NCBI GenBank assembly: GCA_036936605.1 | Contig: JAUPFV010000003.1 | Location: 104,479,278-104,543,277 of the forward strand | Source of the DNA: Limnanthes douglasii subsp. nivea | Taxonomy: Eukaryota > Streptophyta > Magnoliopsida > Brassicales > Limnanthaceae | DNA length: 64,000 nucleotides | Direction: 5' to 3' | Part shown: positions 11,238-24,091 of the stretch, one piece after another | How positions within the stretch are numbered: the first letter of the stretch is position 1 | How the letters are laid out: each line of letters opens with the position of its first letter | The notes under the pieces: generated by a model | Database searches by the model: none | Told to the model about the DNA's origin: nothing | The model's input: the letters and a program-made list of their open reading frames with translations, nothing else | Translations under genes and position numbers: made by a program

Positions 11238-11775
11238 GGTTTCGCATCTAGTGATTGGTTTCGCATCTACAAAAATAAAAAAGGTTTTGCATCTATCAAA
11301 ACAAAGAGATTTATCATCTAATAAAATAAAGAAGGTTTGACATATATCAAAATAAAGAAGGTTTAACATCTACCAAAATAAAGAAGATTTCGCATCTATC
11401 AAAATAAAGCAGGTTTCGCATCTACCAAATAAAGAAGGTTTAACATCTATCAAAATAAAGAAGATTTCGCATCTATCAAAAATAAAAAGGTTTAGTATCT
11501 ATCAAAATAAAGAAGGTTTAGCATCTAACAAAATAAATATAGAGGGTTTCGCATCTATCAAAATAAAGAAGGTTTCGCATCTATCAAAATAAAGAAGGTT
11601 TAGCATCTATCAAAATAAATAAAGAAGATTTTGCATCTATCAAAATAAAGAAGGTTTAACAGCGAAGGTTTCTCATCTAGCGAAAGCGAAATAAAGAAGG
11701 TTTCTCATCTAGCGGAAGCGAAACAGAGAAGGTTTCTCATATAAGAAAACAGAGAAGGTTTCTCATCTAGCGAAA
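11238..11775 (+). repeat. Minisatellite, 26-27 bp unit, about 20 copies
   Basis: Tandem copies of a unit close to AAGGTTTCGCATCTATCAAA followed by ATAAAG. The variable part is the triplet before CATCT (TCG, TAA, TAG, TTG). The last copies switch to TTTCTCATCTAGCGAAA. The core motif GGTTTCGCATCTA, as its complement TAGATGCGAAACC, occurs as two to four scattered copies within the related 300-bp repeats at 43655-44255, so the array looks like a local expansion of a segment of that family. There are no unique spacers and no coding capacity. Confidence 0.85.
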
Positions 11776-12012
11776 TAAATAAGAAACCTTCTTTGTGGAC
11801 GGCAAGTTAAATATTATTTATATCTTTCATTTGTAATATTGATATTTTTGTTCTCATTTCGGTGTTTCTCATTCTGATAGATTTACATACAAAAAACAAG
11901 AATTAAACTGAATTAATAGGTAAATACCAAGGTAGGAATACATTATATACCTTTGTTAGACGCAATGGTTGATGTATTAAAATACCAAAATTCTATAATC
12001 CAAATGTGGTTG

Positions 12013-12222
12013 TTACCGAAAATACAATGAAAGTATGAAGCCAAAAAGAACTATGACACGGAAAGAGACCCTCGTAACAATGTTCATATATATCACCAGT
12101 TCCTGCTTCAAACTAGGGTTTTCTTCTATTTTTTTCACTACGATCTTAAAGGCTTCTATATATGAATCCCATATTTTCAATACATCCACACTTGCTTCTT
12201 GGGCCCAAAATGTTCTGATTGA
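12013..12222 (-). pseudogene. Unrecognised coding-like exon fragment
   Basis: A 69-codon open stretch on the minus strand, amphipathic and charged, with the phrases FWAQEASVDVLKIWDSYIEA and VVKKIEENPSLKQELVIYMN. The composition is like a real helical protein rather than random AT-rich translation. It begins right after an in-frame stop and ends in a hydrophobic AT-driven tail. I do not recognise the family. It may belong to the broken host gene at 12833-13907 on the same strand, or be a separate relic. Confidence 0.25.
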
Positions 12223-12832
12223 CTATGTGTTGAAGTATCATCGAGGTCGGAGAGGCTTATTCTGCCGCATGCTCGTCTAATAAATTTATAAGTGCTACCA
12301 TCTCCGTTATACTATCTAAATATATTATTAATGTTAGAAGATATTATAACCAGCATAAGTTTCAAATTAAAAGAAAAAAAAGTTTGAACTTATCATACCT
12401 TCATATAAAGAAGATATCTTCATGAAATCTCTAAAAAAATAGGGAACTACGACCATATTAAGAACGTCAATATAAATTAGCTCAAAATTTTATTATCAAA
12501 CTCATAAACCTCAACATCTATATACCATAATTCATGCTAAAAAAATTCAGCAAACCATATAATGTGATTTATTTTAATCTATTATTAGAAGATTTATCAT
12601 TAGATTTATTACCACAACTAGTACGAACATCTTTGGTCGTCTCATCAGCCTGAAACCAAAAATGGAAATTAACTTCATTATACCCCCACCCCCCAGTTTA
12701 ACACAAGATTATTTACTATAACGAAGATCAAAATAATGCGCTACATCTTCATTAAAAAAAATTAACGAACATAAAATACTACCGAGTCAAGTAGATTAGT
12801 TAACACTTAGGCACTTCAATTCCATTAAAGAA
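12223..12832. other. Spacer, possible former intron
   Basis: AT-rich sequence with no supported feature. It lies between two minus-strand coding-like relics and could be degenerate intron sequence. Confidence 0.3.
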
Positions 12833-13907
12833 TCACCGCACAAAATTAGGATCTTCATCTAAATTAAGAAAAACATGAATATGGTCTTGATCATCTTCAT
12901 TTACTTTCATGTCACAAGAGTTTTTAGGAGGTTATCTGGTGGCCAAAGAAACAACTCGACCAGAAATATATAACTTCAGGTCTTTATACACGTCTGATGT
13001 GTGGCTTTCTTATCGAAATCATAATTTAATTTGGGAATGTCTTCAACTAAGCGAACCATGTCGAAAAGATCCAGTCCGGAGACCAAGTATAACACCTCCC
13101 GGGTTTCACAGACAGACCTCTCTTCTACTTTAAACCGATCATGTAGAAGGTTCATGGACTCTATATCAGGACCAAAATATGTGCCCTTTATGGCTGAGTA
13201 TAAATTTGCTTAAAGTTTATCTAAATAGTTAGTTCCAACTACTATTTTATTCTTTAACAATATATCATTTATAACCTCTTTATCCTACCTTAGCCATTCA
13301 ACTACTTCATTTGCTTATTTGTTACTATTCTGGAATCATACACATGCAAGGTAGAGGTCACAAACTAACCCAGAAATAGACTCCTCAGGTCATTTTGAGG
13401 GTATAACATTTAGATCATTATCACAAACATTTTCTAATGCATTCAAATCCTAGTTTCATGTATTTTAGTGTTTGCCAATTTAATTGTTCATGCACTTTTA
13501 TTCTAACCATTATTATCCTCAACGTCCATCAATCAGAAGTCGACTTAGTTCATTAAGTAACACAACGAACCGAATCGAAATCTAGCAAGCTCATGTTCAT
13601 TCATAATCCACATACAAATCAAAACAAAATCAGAGCCATAAAAAAGATCAAAGCGCACTAATAACTATAAAAAGAAAGTCAATTACGGTACATAAGGAAA
13701 TATGAGTTTGTAATACCTTATAAGTAACGAGAATTTAAACGAAACGATTGGACGAAGAGAAGTTATTCGTCGACTCAGCTAAGTTTGTTTGGCGGGTTTG
13801 TGAAACAAAGCCTTGATCTGAGCGAAGGAGCTGGTCTCCGATATTCTTAAGATATTGTAAACATTCTCTACTAGGAACTCGGCACGATTCGGCTCAGTAC
13901 TAAATCA
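12833..13907 (-). pseudogene. J-domain (DnaJ-like) protein gene, broken
   Basis: Two segments on the minus strand look like parts of one plant J-domain protein gene. The first (13905-13782) reads RAEFLVENVYNILRISETSS then FAQIKALFHKPAKQT and a stop; it has the helix I-II pattern of a J domain (YxIL.IS..SS..IK..F.K.AK), but the catalytic HPD tripeptide is gone, although DLAEST-like sequence follows in a shifted frame. The second (13210-12976, then frameshifted to 12833) reads YFGPDIESMNLLHDRF, EERSVCETREVLYLVSG, then YKDLKLYISGRVVSLATR and DDQDHIHVFLNLDEDPNF. From memory this C-terminal type occurs in plant J-domain proteins; the exact gene is uncertain. The 570 bp between the segments could be an intron. 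Stops, the frameshift and the lost HPD make it non-functional. Confidence 0.55.
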
Positions 13908-14633
13908 CTGAAATCCAAAACTTTGTAGAATTCGATAGCAGGAAGAGCATCAATAGTTTGATTGGAATGTCTTCTACGAATTTGATAATATCAAATCAGT
14001 CTGGCGAGAAATACCACTTTTTTATCTCTCTCTCTCTGAAGACGATGATGAGAGAGAAACAAACAAGGAAAAAAAGTTTCTCTTAGAAAATAGAAAACCT
14101 TTTATGTTACTAAATAAGGGTATTGATGGTATTATTAGGTCTCATATGATAAATATTGAAGTTGAATGGGTCTTTCTCATATATAAATTGAAATATGGGT
14201 CTTAAGTGGATAATAATTTGGGTATTAGGTCTTAAATGATACTTTACCCTTTAATTTAATTTAATTTTAAAAAATAAAGTTTTAAATATGGTAATTGAAT
14301 TTTTAATTAGCAATTATTATGTATTTATTAGCATTTACCTACCATTAATAAGATAAAACATATATAATAATATCCACCATCTCTTATAATTTGTTACGTT
14401 ATATGAATGCAAAATAACAAATCCAAATATCAAAATGAAACATATGTTTTAGTGCCATGTTAAATCAAATCAACAACATAATTTCAAGACTAGATAGTAG
14501 TGAATTTTTAAAAATGCTTATTCGAAAAATAATCTTCATCTTACTCTAAAATTGGATTATTTCAAGCACTCATCCAACCTTATAATCTGCAATCTTATTA
14601 AATGACATCAACAAACTAGAGAATAAACTAAAA
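13908..14633. other. Possible former 5' region of the J-domain gene
   Basis: On the minus strand a (CT)n-rich tract at about 14025-14065 and relatively GC-rich sequence to 13908 look like a plant 5' leader upstream of the J-domain relic. Positions 14100-14633 are AT-rich and hold no recognised feature. Confidence 0.3.
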
Positions 14634-15086
14634 ATGAATACAAATGGTGGTTGTAATCTAACGAGGGGATCAATTGGAAGAGAGATAGTGAGAGATAACA
14701 AAAGAGGACCTATATTTGCTTTTGGCATAATTTATATTAAGCGAACTCCATTATTAGCTGAATGTCGTGCTCTTATAGATAAATTATTAATCTGCAAAAA
14801 AAAAACTCAATCAGATATTAAGGTTGATTCTTCAAAACTTTTTGAAATGCTGGCAAGAGGGAGAACCCGTTGGTTCATGATATACTTAACAAATTGTCGC
14901 ACTAATTTTTTTAAAGATGGTATAATTCTCAAGCATGTTTATAGAGGACGAAATCAAGCATCAGACTGGATTGCTAAGGAATCAATAAAAGAGATTATTA
15001 TTTTTATTTTGATAAAGAATCAATGTCTAATCAGCTTAGAGCATACTTTTTTCTCGAAAACATATATATTAGTTATATTAGCTTAG
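14634..15086 (+). pseudogene. RNase H-like domain (RVT_3 type), catalytic Asp lost
   Basis: A 150-codon frame matching the plant RVT_3 RNase H-like domain, found at the C-terminus of many plant LINEs and in stand-alone genes; active versions cut the RNA of RNA-DNA hybrids. The domain starts at once with KLKMNTNGGC, where the family has NTDGG; the first catalytic Asp is Asn4 here. The other acidic positions are present: Glu43 in LAECRAL, Asp65 in VDSS and Asp111 in NQASDWIAKE. GxIVRD and FAFGIIY are also recognisable. The last 30 residues are unrelated hydrophobic sequence. No reverse transcriptase lies upstream, so it is probably a 5'-truncated LINE end or a broken gene copy. Confidence 0.75.
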
Positions 15087-18000
15087 AAAACTAATATAAG
15101 CTAAGACTATGGGGTTCATGTACAGTTTCAAATCTCTATGTCTATAACTAATTTTTTGCAGCATTGATAAGGTTAATACCTTTTGTGACTGAGAATCAAA
15201 ATTTTACATAGAAAATACAAAGGAACAAAATATTTAACTGTTATCTATATCAAAGTCTTACCTCTGTTATCGATGAATGAAATCTACATCCCAATATCTT
15301 CTCACAATATTTCAAACATAGTTTTTTCAAAGAAATTTAAACTCTAAAAAGATTCAAAAATAACAAAATCAACTTCTAATCTACCCAACTGAAAAACAAC
15401 TACTATATTTTACTCATTTTCAAGCTTTAAAGAAGAAATTGCAAGTCAGTAATAAAAACAATCATCAAGAAAATTACTGATTATAGTCAAACATTAAAAA
15501 GAACATCTAGTGTGCTGAAGAAATAAGTTAATTTTTTTTATGAGCTTAACAAATATTTGAGAAAATGACCAGTATTCAAGACTTTACAATAAATGAAAAT
15601 ATGATATGTAATTCAAGTTCAAAAGAGAAACACAAGTTCTACTAAATCTATCAAAAAAGAAAAAACAACTTATTGATAGCCTTAAAAATGAGATGGAGAA
15701 GGAAAAGTTTGAAAGAAGATTGATTTAAATGAAGATTTGGAGCAAAAGAGTCGCGCCATATTTTTAGTTTCAATCAGATGAACCTACTATTCTAAAAAAA
15801 TAGATTTCTAAGTTCGTAAGCCTTAAATATCAAAGATTTGGGGTTTTAAGCCTCTAATCGTATTCTTATTAATAAAATTAGCTACTTTAAAAAAGTATTT
15901 ACGATGAGTTTTTGGATAAATTTGGTGAATTAATTGTTGGAAATTTTGATGAAATGAGAGATCGAATTATTAGAGTTGGTCATTAAATTAAAAAATAAAT
16001 CTAAAAAGAAATTAAATATTTTTTAAAACAAAATGATTTATTTTCTCGCAATGAGAAACCAAGTTAGTTAATACGAATTGGGACAAACAACATTTGCAAT
16101 ACAAGATTATATACGTTGCCATAATCATGAAAATGTTGGTCACGACAAAGTGACAACCAAAAGACGGGTAACGACAAAGTGACAACGCCAACTTTCTGAT
16201 AAATTTTAGACAATTACTTTCTTGTGATGATAAAAACGTTTCTCGCAGCAAAATCACTTTACTAATTTTGTAACGATATAAAAGTGTTGGTTGCGGTAAA
16301 ATTTAGGGTTTTAATTTTTTTTTAAAATTCAAAGGGTTGAATTTGAAATTCGTCGCGATAAAAAATGAACTTGTCCGGACGAAGTCATAAAAAATCAAGT
16401 ATATAACTGAAAAACTAACTCGTGGTCGTGAAAAATAGTTGGTTGGGACAAACTTCAATATGTGTCTTTTGAAAAAGTTGTATATCTAACTAATGTGACT
16501 CTACCTAAGGATTTTGTGAAAATATGTAACTCTCTAAAATGTTTAATGTTTTTTTACAAATAGTTTGATAGATGAATACAACTGTGATAAATCTTTCAAA
16601 CTCCTTTGAAATCAAATCTCTCTCATTTATTATATTTTGTCAAATTTGATATTGAATTTCTAGTTTTTTGTATATGAGATTATAAAACTTGTTATATCCT
16701 GAAAGAACTCCCATTTGAGGATCATAAAATAAAATGATTCAATTAATTCTTTTTGGAAATGCGTATCTAATACGTGTCTCATACTTTTATCCTTTCCGAA
16801 TACTTTCCAATAAGAAGTTCATCTTCTTTTTTCGTAAGTTCATGTTTCAAATTCTATTTTCTAACATTGATCCTATATTGGACCATACATATGATTGAAA
16901 AACATATGATTTAAAAATAATAATTCAAAATAATTGAGACGTTGCCACTCAAAATACTAATATCTATATTGGGGTAAAAGTGATCTTAGTCACCAAACCC
17001 CGTAGTTTAAACATAGTTCAAACCCCAAAACTAAAGTTTGTAGTTTAACTTGTTTATTAAAGATTATAACTATGTTTAGTTGGGGTTTGATTTGAAATAT
17101 TTTATAAATTTTAGTACTAAAATTTATAGTCACATTATTATTTTATGTGTTATTTGATAAGTATTAGTATCGATATCGACCACATAATTTTTTTTATAAA
17201 AAATTAAATTTTAAAAAAACTATTAATGTTACTCGACTCATAATCCAGAAAGATAAATATGTTTTAATTATATTATAATATTTTTAAATTTGTTTGTATA
17301 TGACTAAATATCAAAATGATATATCTATATTTATTATTGTTATTATTGTTATAAATAATTTTATTTTATTTTTATATTTTTAAAAAAGAAATTACACTAG
17401 TGGTGTCGTTTATGATAAAGGTATATAAATATTTTCAACACTTTATTTTTCTTTAATCTTAGTCTATCTAAAATGGTTAATACATCTAGTATGAAATTTA
17501 TCTTAAAATAGTATTTGCGATGGTGTCTTCTCATAACAATTCAATCATATCTGGCAAAAAACCTTTAATGATCGTCATCTATAAAAAAATAAATATTCAT
17601 GACATACTCGCACCGTTAGAGACAATAACGCATCTCAACCAAAACCATTAATAAAAGAAATCCACCACTCCTACTGGTCGAAAATAGGCTTTTCAAAGGT
17701 GAGATAGGCAACAAGTCACTAAAACAGGCAACAACATGACCTTTTTTTAGCATGTACAAGCCTATAGAGAGCGTGAATGTCGCGGTATAGCTCGAGTAAC
17801 TATGTCTACTATGATTTAACACCACTATATTTAAATACAATCAATATCTACTTGATAGTCATAGATCAAAGGCCTCAAGGCCAACCGACTTTTTACAACC
17901 CTCAAACCGCGTTTGTATAACCAACCATCAAGGTTTGTACAAAAACTTCCCCCAATATAGGCACACATAATCCATGAGATTAGTGAACTTTACCACATCA

Positions 18001-20289
18001 TCTGTGATGGAAAAAGACAGATTATGGACCATCTAAAAAATATTAAGGTTATACAAATGATTTAAAAAATACATTATGTTTTTAAAAATACGTGAATGAG
18101 TTAAAAAAGAATACCTTTAGTAAAAAAATTAGAGTTTTTTCAAATAATGTAAAATCTTATACGTATATTAACAAAGTTATCACAAAATTGTCACCCGATG
18201 AAACAATGCACATATACCTCTCCATCTCCAACCACACCGTTAGTTATATATGGGTCTATAAAGAGAATAGAACGTAAAAATTTGTGTAATAAATTAGTAA
18301 GGTTTTGAAAACAAACTAAACCCGCTACACTAAACTAGAAACACTGGCCCTATTATTGGTAATATCTAAGAAAATACAATATTATTTCTAAGGATATAAA
18401 GTAACAATCTAATCGAATATCAATTTTAGTAAACGTTACACAAAACTTTGAACTTCATTAGAACGATGAAATGAGTTAGAAAATCAGGTTACAATATCAC
18501 TTTTGAATTCATGTTATTAAATTAATCCAAGCTTTAAGCAACTTTATTATGGAATTTCCACAATTTATGACATAGTTGAAGATCCGGCATCCAAAATGTC
18601 GAGGAACAAAAAAATGGCACATATATTATGTACATCATTGGTACATCGAATTCTACAAAGTACAGGGCTTGACATTTTTTATCTCACATAACCTCGAAAA
18701 TCCTCTTCTTACCTTTAATCTTGGATTTGAACTCATGAATAATAAATTCGAGTACAAATTAATGACCCTCAACGTACAAATTACATTCTTATGCGGTGGA
18801 AGACAACTGGACCTAAAGTCGGGTTTCGAGATGGTCATCAAACATATCTTTAAAAATTACACCTTCATAATAAAATAATATCAAAATATCAATGAATTAT
18901 AATACAATTACAGCAAAAAAATAGTAACATAACATATAGACTAAGAACTAAAATAAGGCCATATACATATTTGTAACCCATGATAATCAAAGAAAGCAAC
19001 ACCGCCGTCTCTTATAAGAAACACTTCACCATTTAAAAATAACTATCAATAATGATATCCACAATATAAGTCAAACGATACTAAATATTGATAGAGTGTA
19101 ATCGTAAAAATACCAATCGAGAAATACTTGGCCGACGGAAGCCTTTACCAAAAATATACATGAAATACAAAACATCAAACACTAAGTCGTGTAAATGTCA
19201 TATACAACAAAATTATATATTGAAATACACTAAAGAGTTTGTGGCTCAAGTACATGCACCCAAAGTTTAGCACATATTTTTTTTAACAACATGGTATTCT
19301 TGATCGTTGATAAAAGAAAGCTTGTATTAACTAGTAGTTAATATGATACATACCATGTATTTCAATAACCTTATCAATATTCCAGTCAAATGTAAATACT
19401 CTAATTACACATTGCCCATTTGATCGTTACTATATTAAAATTGTGTGCTCTTTCAAAACCATATCAGATAAGGTATAGTTCATCATCATATTTGCTAACT
19501 ATTGAATATGCCCGAATGATAGATAAAATCTAGAAAGATAACATGATCATGTTTATCCACCTACCAATCGGGTGCACGTTTGGTGTATTGTAGATCACAG
19601 TCTCAGTTAATAAAACTGAACTCCATAATAAATTATTGGTCATCTATTGACACAAAATTGATATCAAACAATATTTTTCATCACCTATTTCACCCACAAG
19701 GAAACATACAAGACGATGTAACAAACATAACAATCCTTTTATTGAACATCGTATAATCTTACAAAACGATCATATGAGACACAATCAAGATACCATTTTT
19801 CGTAACATATAAAATGGAAGTCGTAATCCTTGTTGAGCTACCAAACTAAATTTTCTGGAATAAATACGAGAGGTTACTCAAATTTGAATGGAGTAGTACG
19901 AAATTTCATTATTGAATTCAATAATGGTAGAAAACATTAAAATTAAAATTGAAGGACCTCGTTCGTTGACATGTATACTTGTATATAAAAATTTCAGACA
20001 AAAAAAGATTAAGAAAATTAGAATAAACCTTACATAATCTCTAATATCTCTCAAATAAATGTTTAATACTTGCACGACACACAAAGAATTGGGACAAAAC
20101 CAAAGTAAAACATATGACATTTTGGTAGATATTTTTCATGGCATATGTTCGAAAATTATTTTGTCTAATAATAAAAAATATAGAATTTCTTAAGTTTATG
20201 TACACTGTGATAGGGTCAAATATTTTTGGAAGCGACTCCTCAAAGATTTGAGAATAATTTGAAGAATATTTTTTACCTTTTGACTCAGT
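15087..20289. other. AT-rich intergenic DNA, nothing recognised
   Basis: About 5.2 kb with only short random open frames. No domain, repeat array or terminal repeats could be supported on either strand. Confidence 0.6.
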
Positions 20290-20530
20290 TGTATGTCTTC
20301 TGACTTAGCTGTATGCCTCCTAAAACCGTGTTTACCATAATAGGTTTTTAAGTTTTTAAGTTGTGATCCAAACCATGACCCAAAAAATACTATAAATACC
20401 CTAAGAGACCTCATTAATGAGAGGGGGTGGAAAATTAACTACGTTAATAAATAAACTACTCATTTATCTCACTCATTCGATAAAATATTATATACTTCTC
20501 GACCAACTACCCAAAATACCTTGAATAATA
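20290..20530 (+). mobile_element. Possible decayed LTR fragment with TATA box
   Basis: The sequence CATGACCCAAA, then CTATAAATACCCT (20389-20401), then CTCATTAATGAGAG resembles the promoter part of the LTRs at 44262-44619 and 60669-61116 (CATGACCCAAA...GTATAAATACCC...ATTAAATGAGGG). Neither end is defined and no internal region adjoins, so this would be a solo or truncated LTR. Confidence 0.35.
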
Positions 20531-23500
20531 TTCTAACTTCATCAAACCCATATTAATTGTCAATAAAGAAGCATTTATTTATTCCCATATTGTTTATACC
20601 GTAAACCATAAAACTATATATGCATAATATATGACGGTTGTCTGAATGACATTATATACACAGTATTGGGCTGATCCAGTAATTATGCTAGTCATTTTAT
20701 TAGTTGGACTTTAAACAAAAATATTAAACATCTAATATAATAGTTTATGTCACCATCTAATCACAATATATTATGATGGCTCAAAGTGATATTACACCTC
20801 CGACTTAGATAACAATTTAAATTAGTGCTTGTAAATTAACTTTCATTGACGAAATAGGTTGAGGTTTGCAACAACTATAAGATACAAACAGTTAAATTAA
20901 CAAATACTTAACAATAAATTAACAAACTACAATACACTAGATTATTTGGTCAATGATCAACTTTAGTCATAACTTTATATACTAACTCACGATTATGACC
21001 ATACTCAATAATCGACATTGACCACCATCTCTAACAAATTATTATCATTATGACAACATATCACATATTTATACTTGTACGATTAATAGGCTCAACGTTT
21101 AATACATTTAAAAAAAACATTATTTTTTCTCAAAACATTTATATTTATATCATCATGTTACATCACATATTGGTATGAACAAAGTTGATATATTTTAGAA
21201 CATTTTTAGTTTTTTCAATTACCAAAGCGATCGTTTTAACCGCTTATACATCATAAAAATTAAAACTATTAATTCCAACCCATTACATGTGCTAACAAAA
21301 TGAGGATTTCATTCACGAGCTTTACTAATCCTATCAACTAAGATATCAATGAAGAATATTTTGGAAATCAAGACTTCTACTGTTTATACAAATAACACAC
21401 CACGATGACAAACCATTTAACATTGACTGATATCTAAAATTAACCTCTTGGTTCGAGATCACCTACCACTAACAAACCATATGAAAACATTATCCAACAT
21501 TTTTTTATTCATACTCATACTGATCTATGTGGAGCAACAAATTAAGAGTCACTAATTAGTTTTTATGAAGCCAATTTTACACATTTTTATTTTGTGTCAT
21601 TAATTTTTGTTGCCTCTGGATCTTAGTATATTTTTCAAACATCTGAATTTTCAAGTTTCTTATTCAAACTAGATCATTCAAATCATGTTTAACAAGTGAT
21701 AATTAAATTGATATGCGTAATATCTACATATATTATAATTATATGATACATCATGATGCAGTGTCATTCGTCAAAAACCGACGATGATATTAACCAATTA
21801 ACACATCTCAGTTTATGAAAAATATTAAAAATTTGTTTTGATGTATTGATGGTACATAATACAAGTTTTACAAAATTAATCAATATTTTAAAAACAAATT
21901 TTAACCTTGTGATTTATTATCATACTCATTATAATCTTTAAGGTTAACATTATTTGAATGTATAGGTAATAATTACAAACCCATCAATTATAAATATAAT
22001 CGAATATCTCATATATAATTTATAAAAATAAATCTTAAAAAACTTTTTTCGAACAATTTTTTCATCCATTTATCTCCGAAGAAAATCACGAGACGTAATC
22101 CAAAATAGACTATGAAACTAACCATCTCATATTAGATCTGTAAGTGCTAGAAATCACAACAACCTCAAATAGATCAATAATTGCATCATCTCTCTCTGCC
22201 TCTCAACCAACGTTATGTACAATGACCCCTATTATTGGATTGCCAAGAGAATAATCACAAAGTTCACAATGAAAGACACCGATAACGTCATTCGTACGGC
22301 CACCCTCTTATGCCGTGTTGGTCGGGTTAGTATGGTATAAGTATAATATTCTCAGTCACTCTCTTATTCTTTGGTTTGTTATCCATAACAAGTTATCCAT
22401 TCGAGACAAGCTTCTGAGTTATGGATTAACTCGTCTCAAATTGTGTCTTATGCAATTCAAGTTTTGAAACTATAAAATAAAATGTTTGATGACTATAGTT
22501 TTGCTAAGAGCTGGGACTATGTGAGCTCTAACCTCAGATTCTCTTTAAATAATAATAATGGGCCTTGATGGTTTGTGAGACATTAAAATGGCCTTCTTTC
22601 TTGTTTCATCATGGTTGTTTACCATGTATACTGAAATAATATGAATATGATCATTTTATGTTCTTATTTTGCGAAACACCGCATGTTATTTGATCTTTGG
22701 TTCAGATGTTACCGCATGTTATTTGATCTTTGGTTGAGATTTTTTGGTACCAATAATCTTACCAATATAATCTTTATCATTTGTCTAACACTTTTGTTGA
22801 TTATATTGTATTCGTTGGACTGGCCAACTATTTTAGTTTTTACAGCTTAATCTACATGAAGTTTTATAGATTTTATATTCTTATTCTACCTTCTAACTTC
22901 TGCATCACTGTGTTATCCAAATTTGAGATAGAAACTATTATAAAATTGTTTGTTTTACGATTTTTCACATTAGTCGTTAGTATATTCCATATACTTGTGC
23001 GAACTATTTATTATTATTTAATATTATAAAACCACAAATTATAAAATAACATACTTTATTATTAAAAGTAGATTATTTTTTAATGAAAACTCGAACCCTC
23101 GGCTTTCAAACTTTTTAAACACCATATTTAATACTCCTACCATTGTGTATTGTCTTCTGTGTTGCCGGGTTGCATTCCATATTTAAACTTAGTCTAAATG
23201 ATTATTTTTTTCAGACAATCTTAAACTGAATTTGCGAATTGGGTGGAGGTTCTTTTTGAACCGAACTGAAACAGCTGGCCGGAAAGCAAGCTCAACCCAT
23301 AGCCTAGGGTTATGGCTGTCCACATTGCCAATTGGTTTAGATAAATATAGGATATGGGCCGGCTATGCTACGCTTCAATCCAAGAGCTATAGTTGACTGT
23401 TACAGCTACATTTAGCCACGATACTGTTACATGCGAACAAATTCATTCCACCAAAGTTTCTCTTTTACTATATACTACTATTTCCAAACCAATATTCAAG

Positions 23501-23896
23501 TAAGTTATTGTACGTACCTTACGCAAGGTATATATTTATTATCATACTTTAAAGAAACATAAACCATAATGGACCCAGATTCATAGTCATCTTCCTAACC
23601 AAATTAATATGCTATATACTCCAAATTTATTACTAACATATTTCCCAACAAAGTTAAAAGTACTATTCTTACACCCACTTCACCACATACAGATATTTCA
23701 AATAATTGTCGGAAAAAAATAGTACTAGTAACTAACTAGTTAAAAAAACTATTACTACTCCATAATGTACAGTAATATTTTTTAAAATTTGATTTAGAAA
23801 AAACAAACATAATAAATGCCACATCATCATTATTCATTACCAACCTGGCATTGGTTCCCAAGTAGGACCTACAGATGCACTAGCTTTTTCCCCCGT
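20531..23896. other. AT-rich intergenic DNA upstream of the BG1-like gene
   Basis: No gene is seen. A 33-bp unit containing GCATGTTATTTGATCTTTGG is duplicated at about 22679-22744. The last 600 bp are the likely distal promoter of the gene at 24175, with no motif I can assign with confidence. Confidence 0.55.
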
Positions 23897-24022
23897 TATA
23901 AGTGCTTTGCCATACTGAAATTCCAAAGAAACTCCCTCTCTCTTTCTCTTTCAAGCGTGACTCTTTAGCTTTCATTACTCTCTCTCTCTCTCTAAATTCT
24001 CTTTCTCTCTCTAAATTCTACA
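23897..24022 (+). promoter_or_regulatory. Core promoter and pyrimidine-rich leader of the BG1-like gene
   Basis: A TATA-like TATAAG at 23897-23902 lies about 35-40 bp before the start of long CT tracts (23936-23955 and 23977-24022). This is the usual arrangement of a plant core promoter followed by Y-patches and a CT-rich 5' UTR. The transcription start would be around 23930. This is an inference from position and composition. Confidence 0.5.
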
Positions 24023-24091
24023 ACCAACTTGCAGTCACTAACAGCTAGAAAGAAAAGAAGCGAACAAACTCTTAGTACAGTTTCTCTAATC

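Noticed and set aside
11238..11775. CRISPR-like array of 26-27 bp direct repeats
   Set aside because: The units are directly adjacent with no unique spacers, they are degenerate, and the context is a plant nuclear genome; it is a minisatellite.
12909..13213. Plus-strand frames of 74 and 60 residues
   Set aside because: They lie opposite the minus-strand J-domain protein relic and show no motif.
18576..18878. 100-residue plus-strand frame as a gene
   Set aside because: No motif, an overlapping open frame on the other strand, and AT-biased composition; no support for coding.
22641..23029. Hydrophobic frames of 69 and 82 residues as membrane proteins
   Set aside because: Phe/Ile/Leu richness results from T-rich DNA and a 33-bp duplication; no start context or homology.
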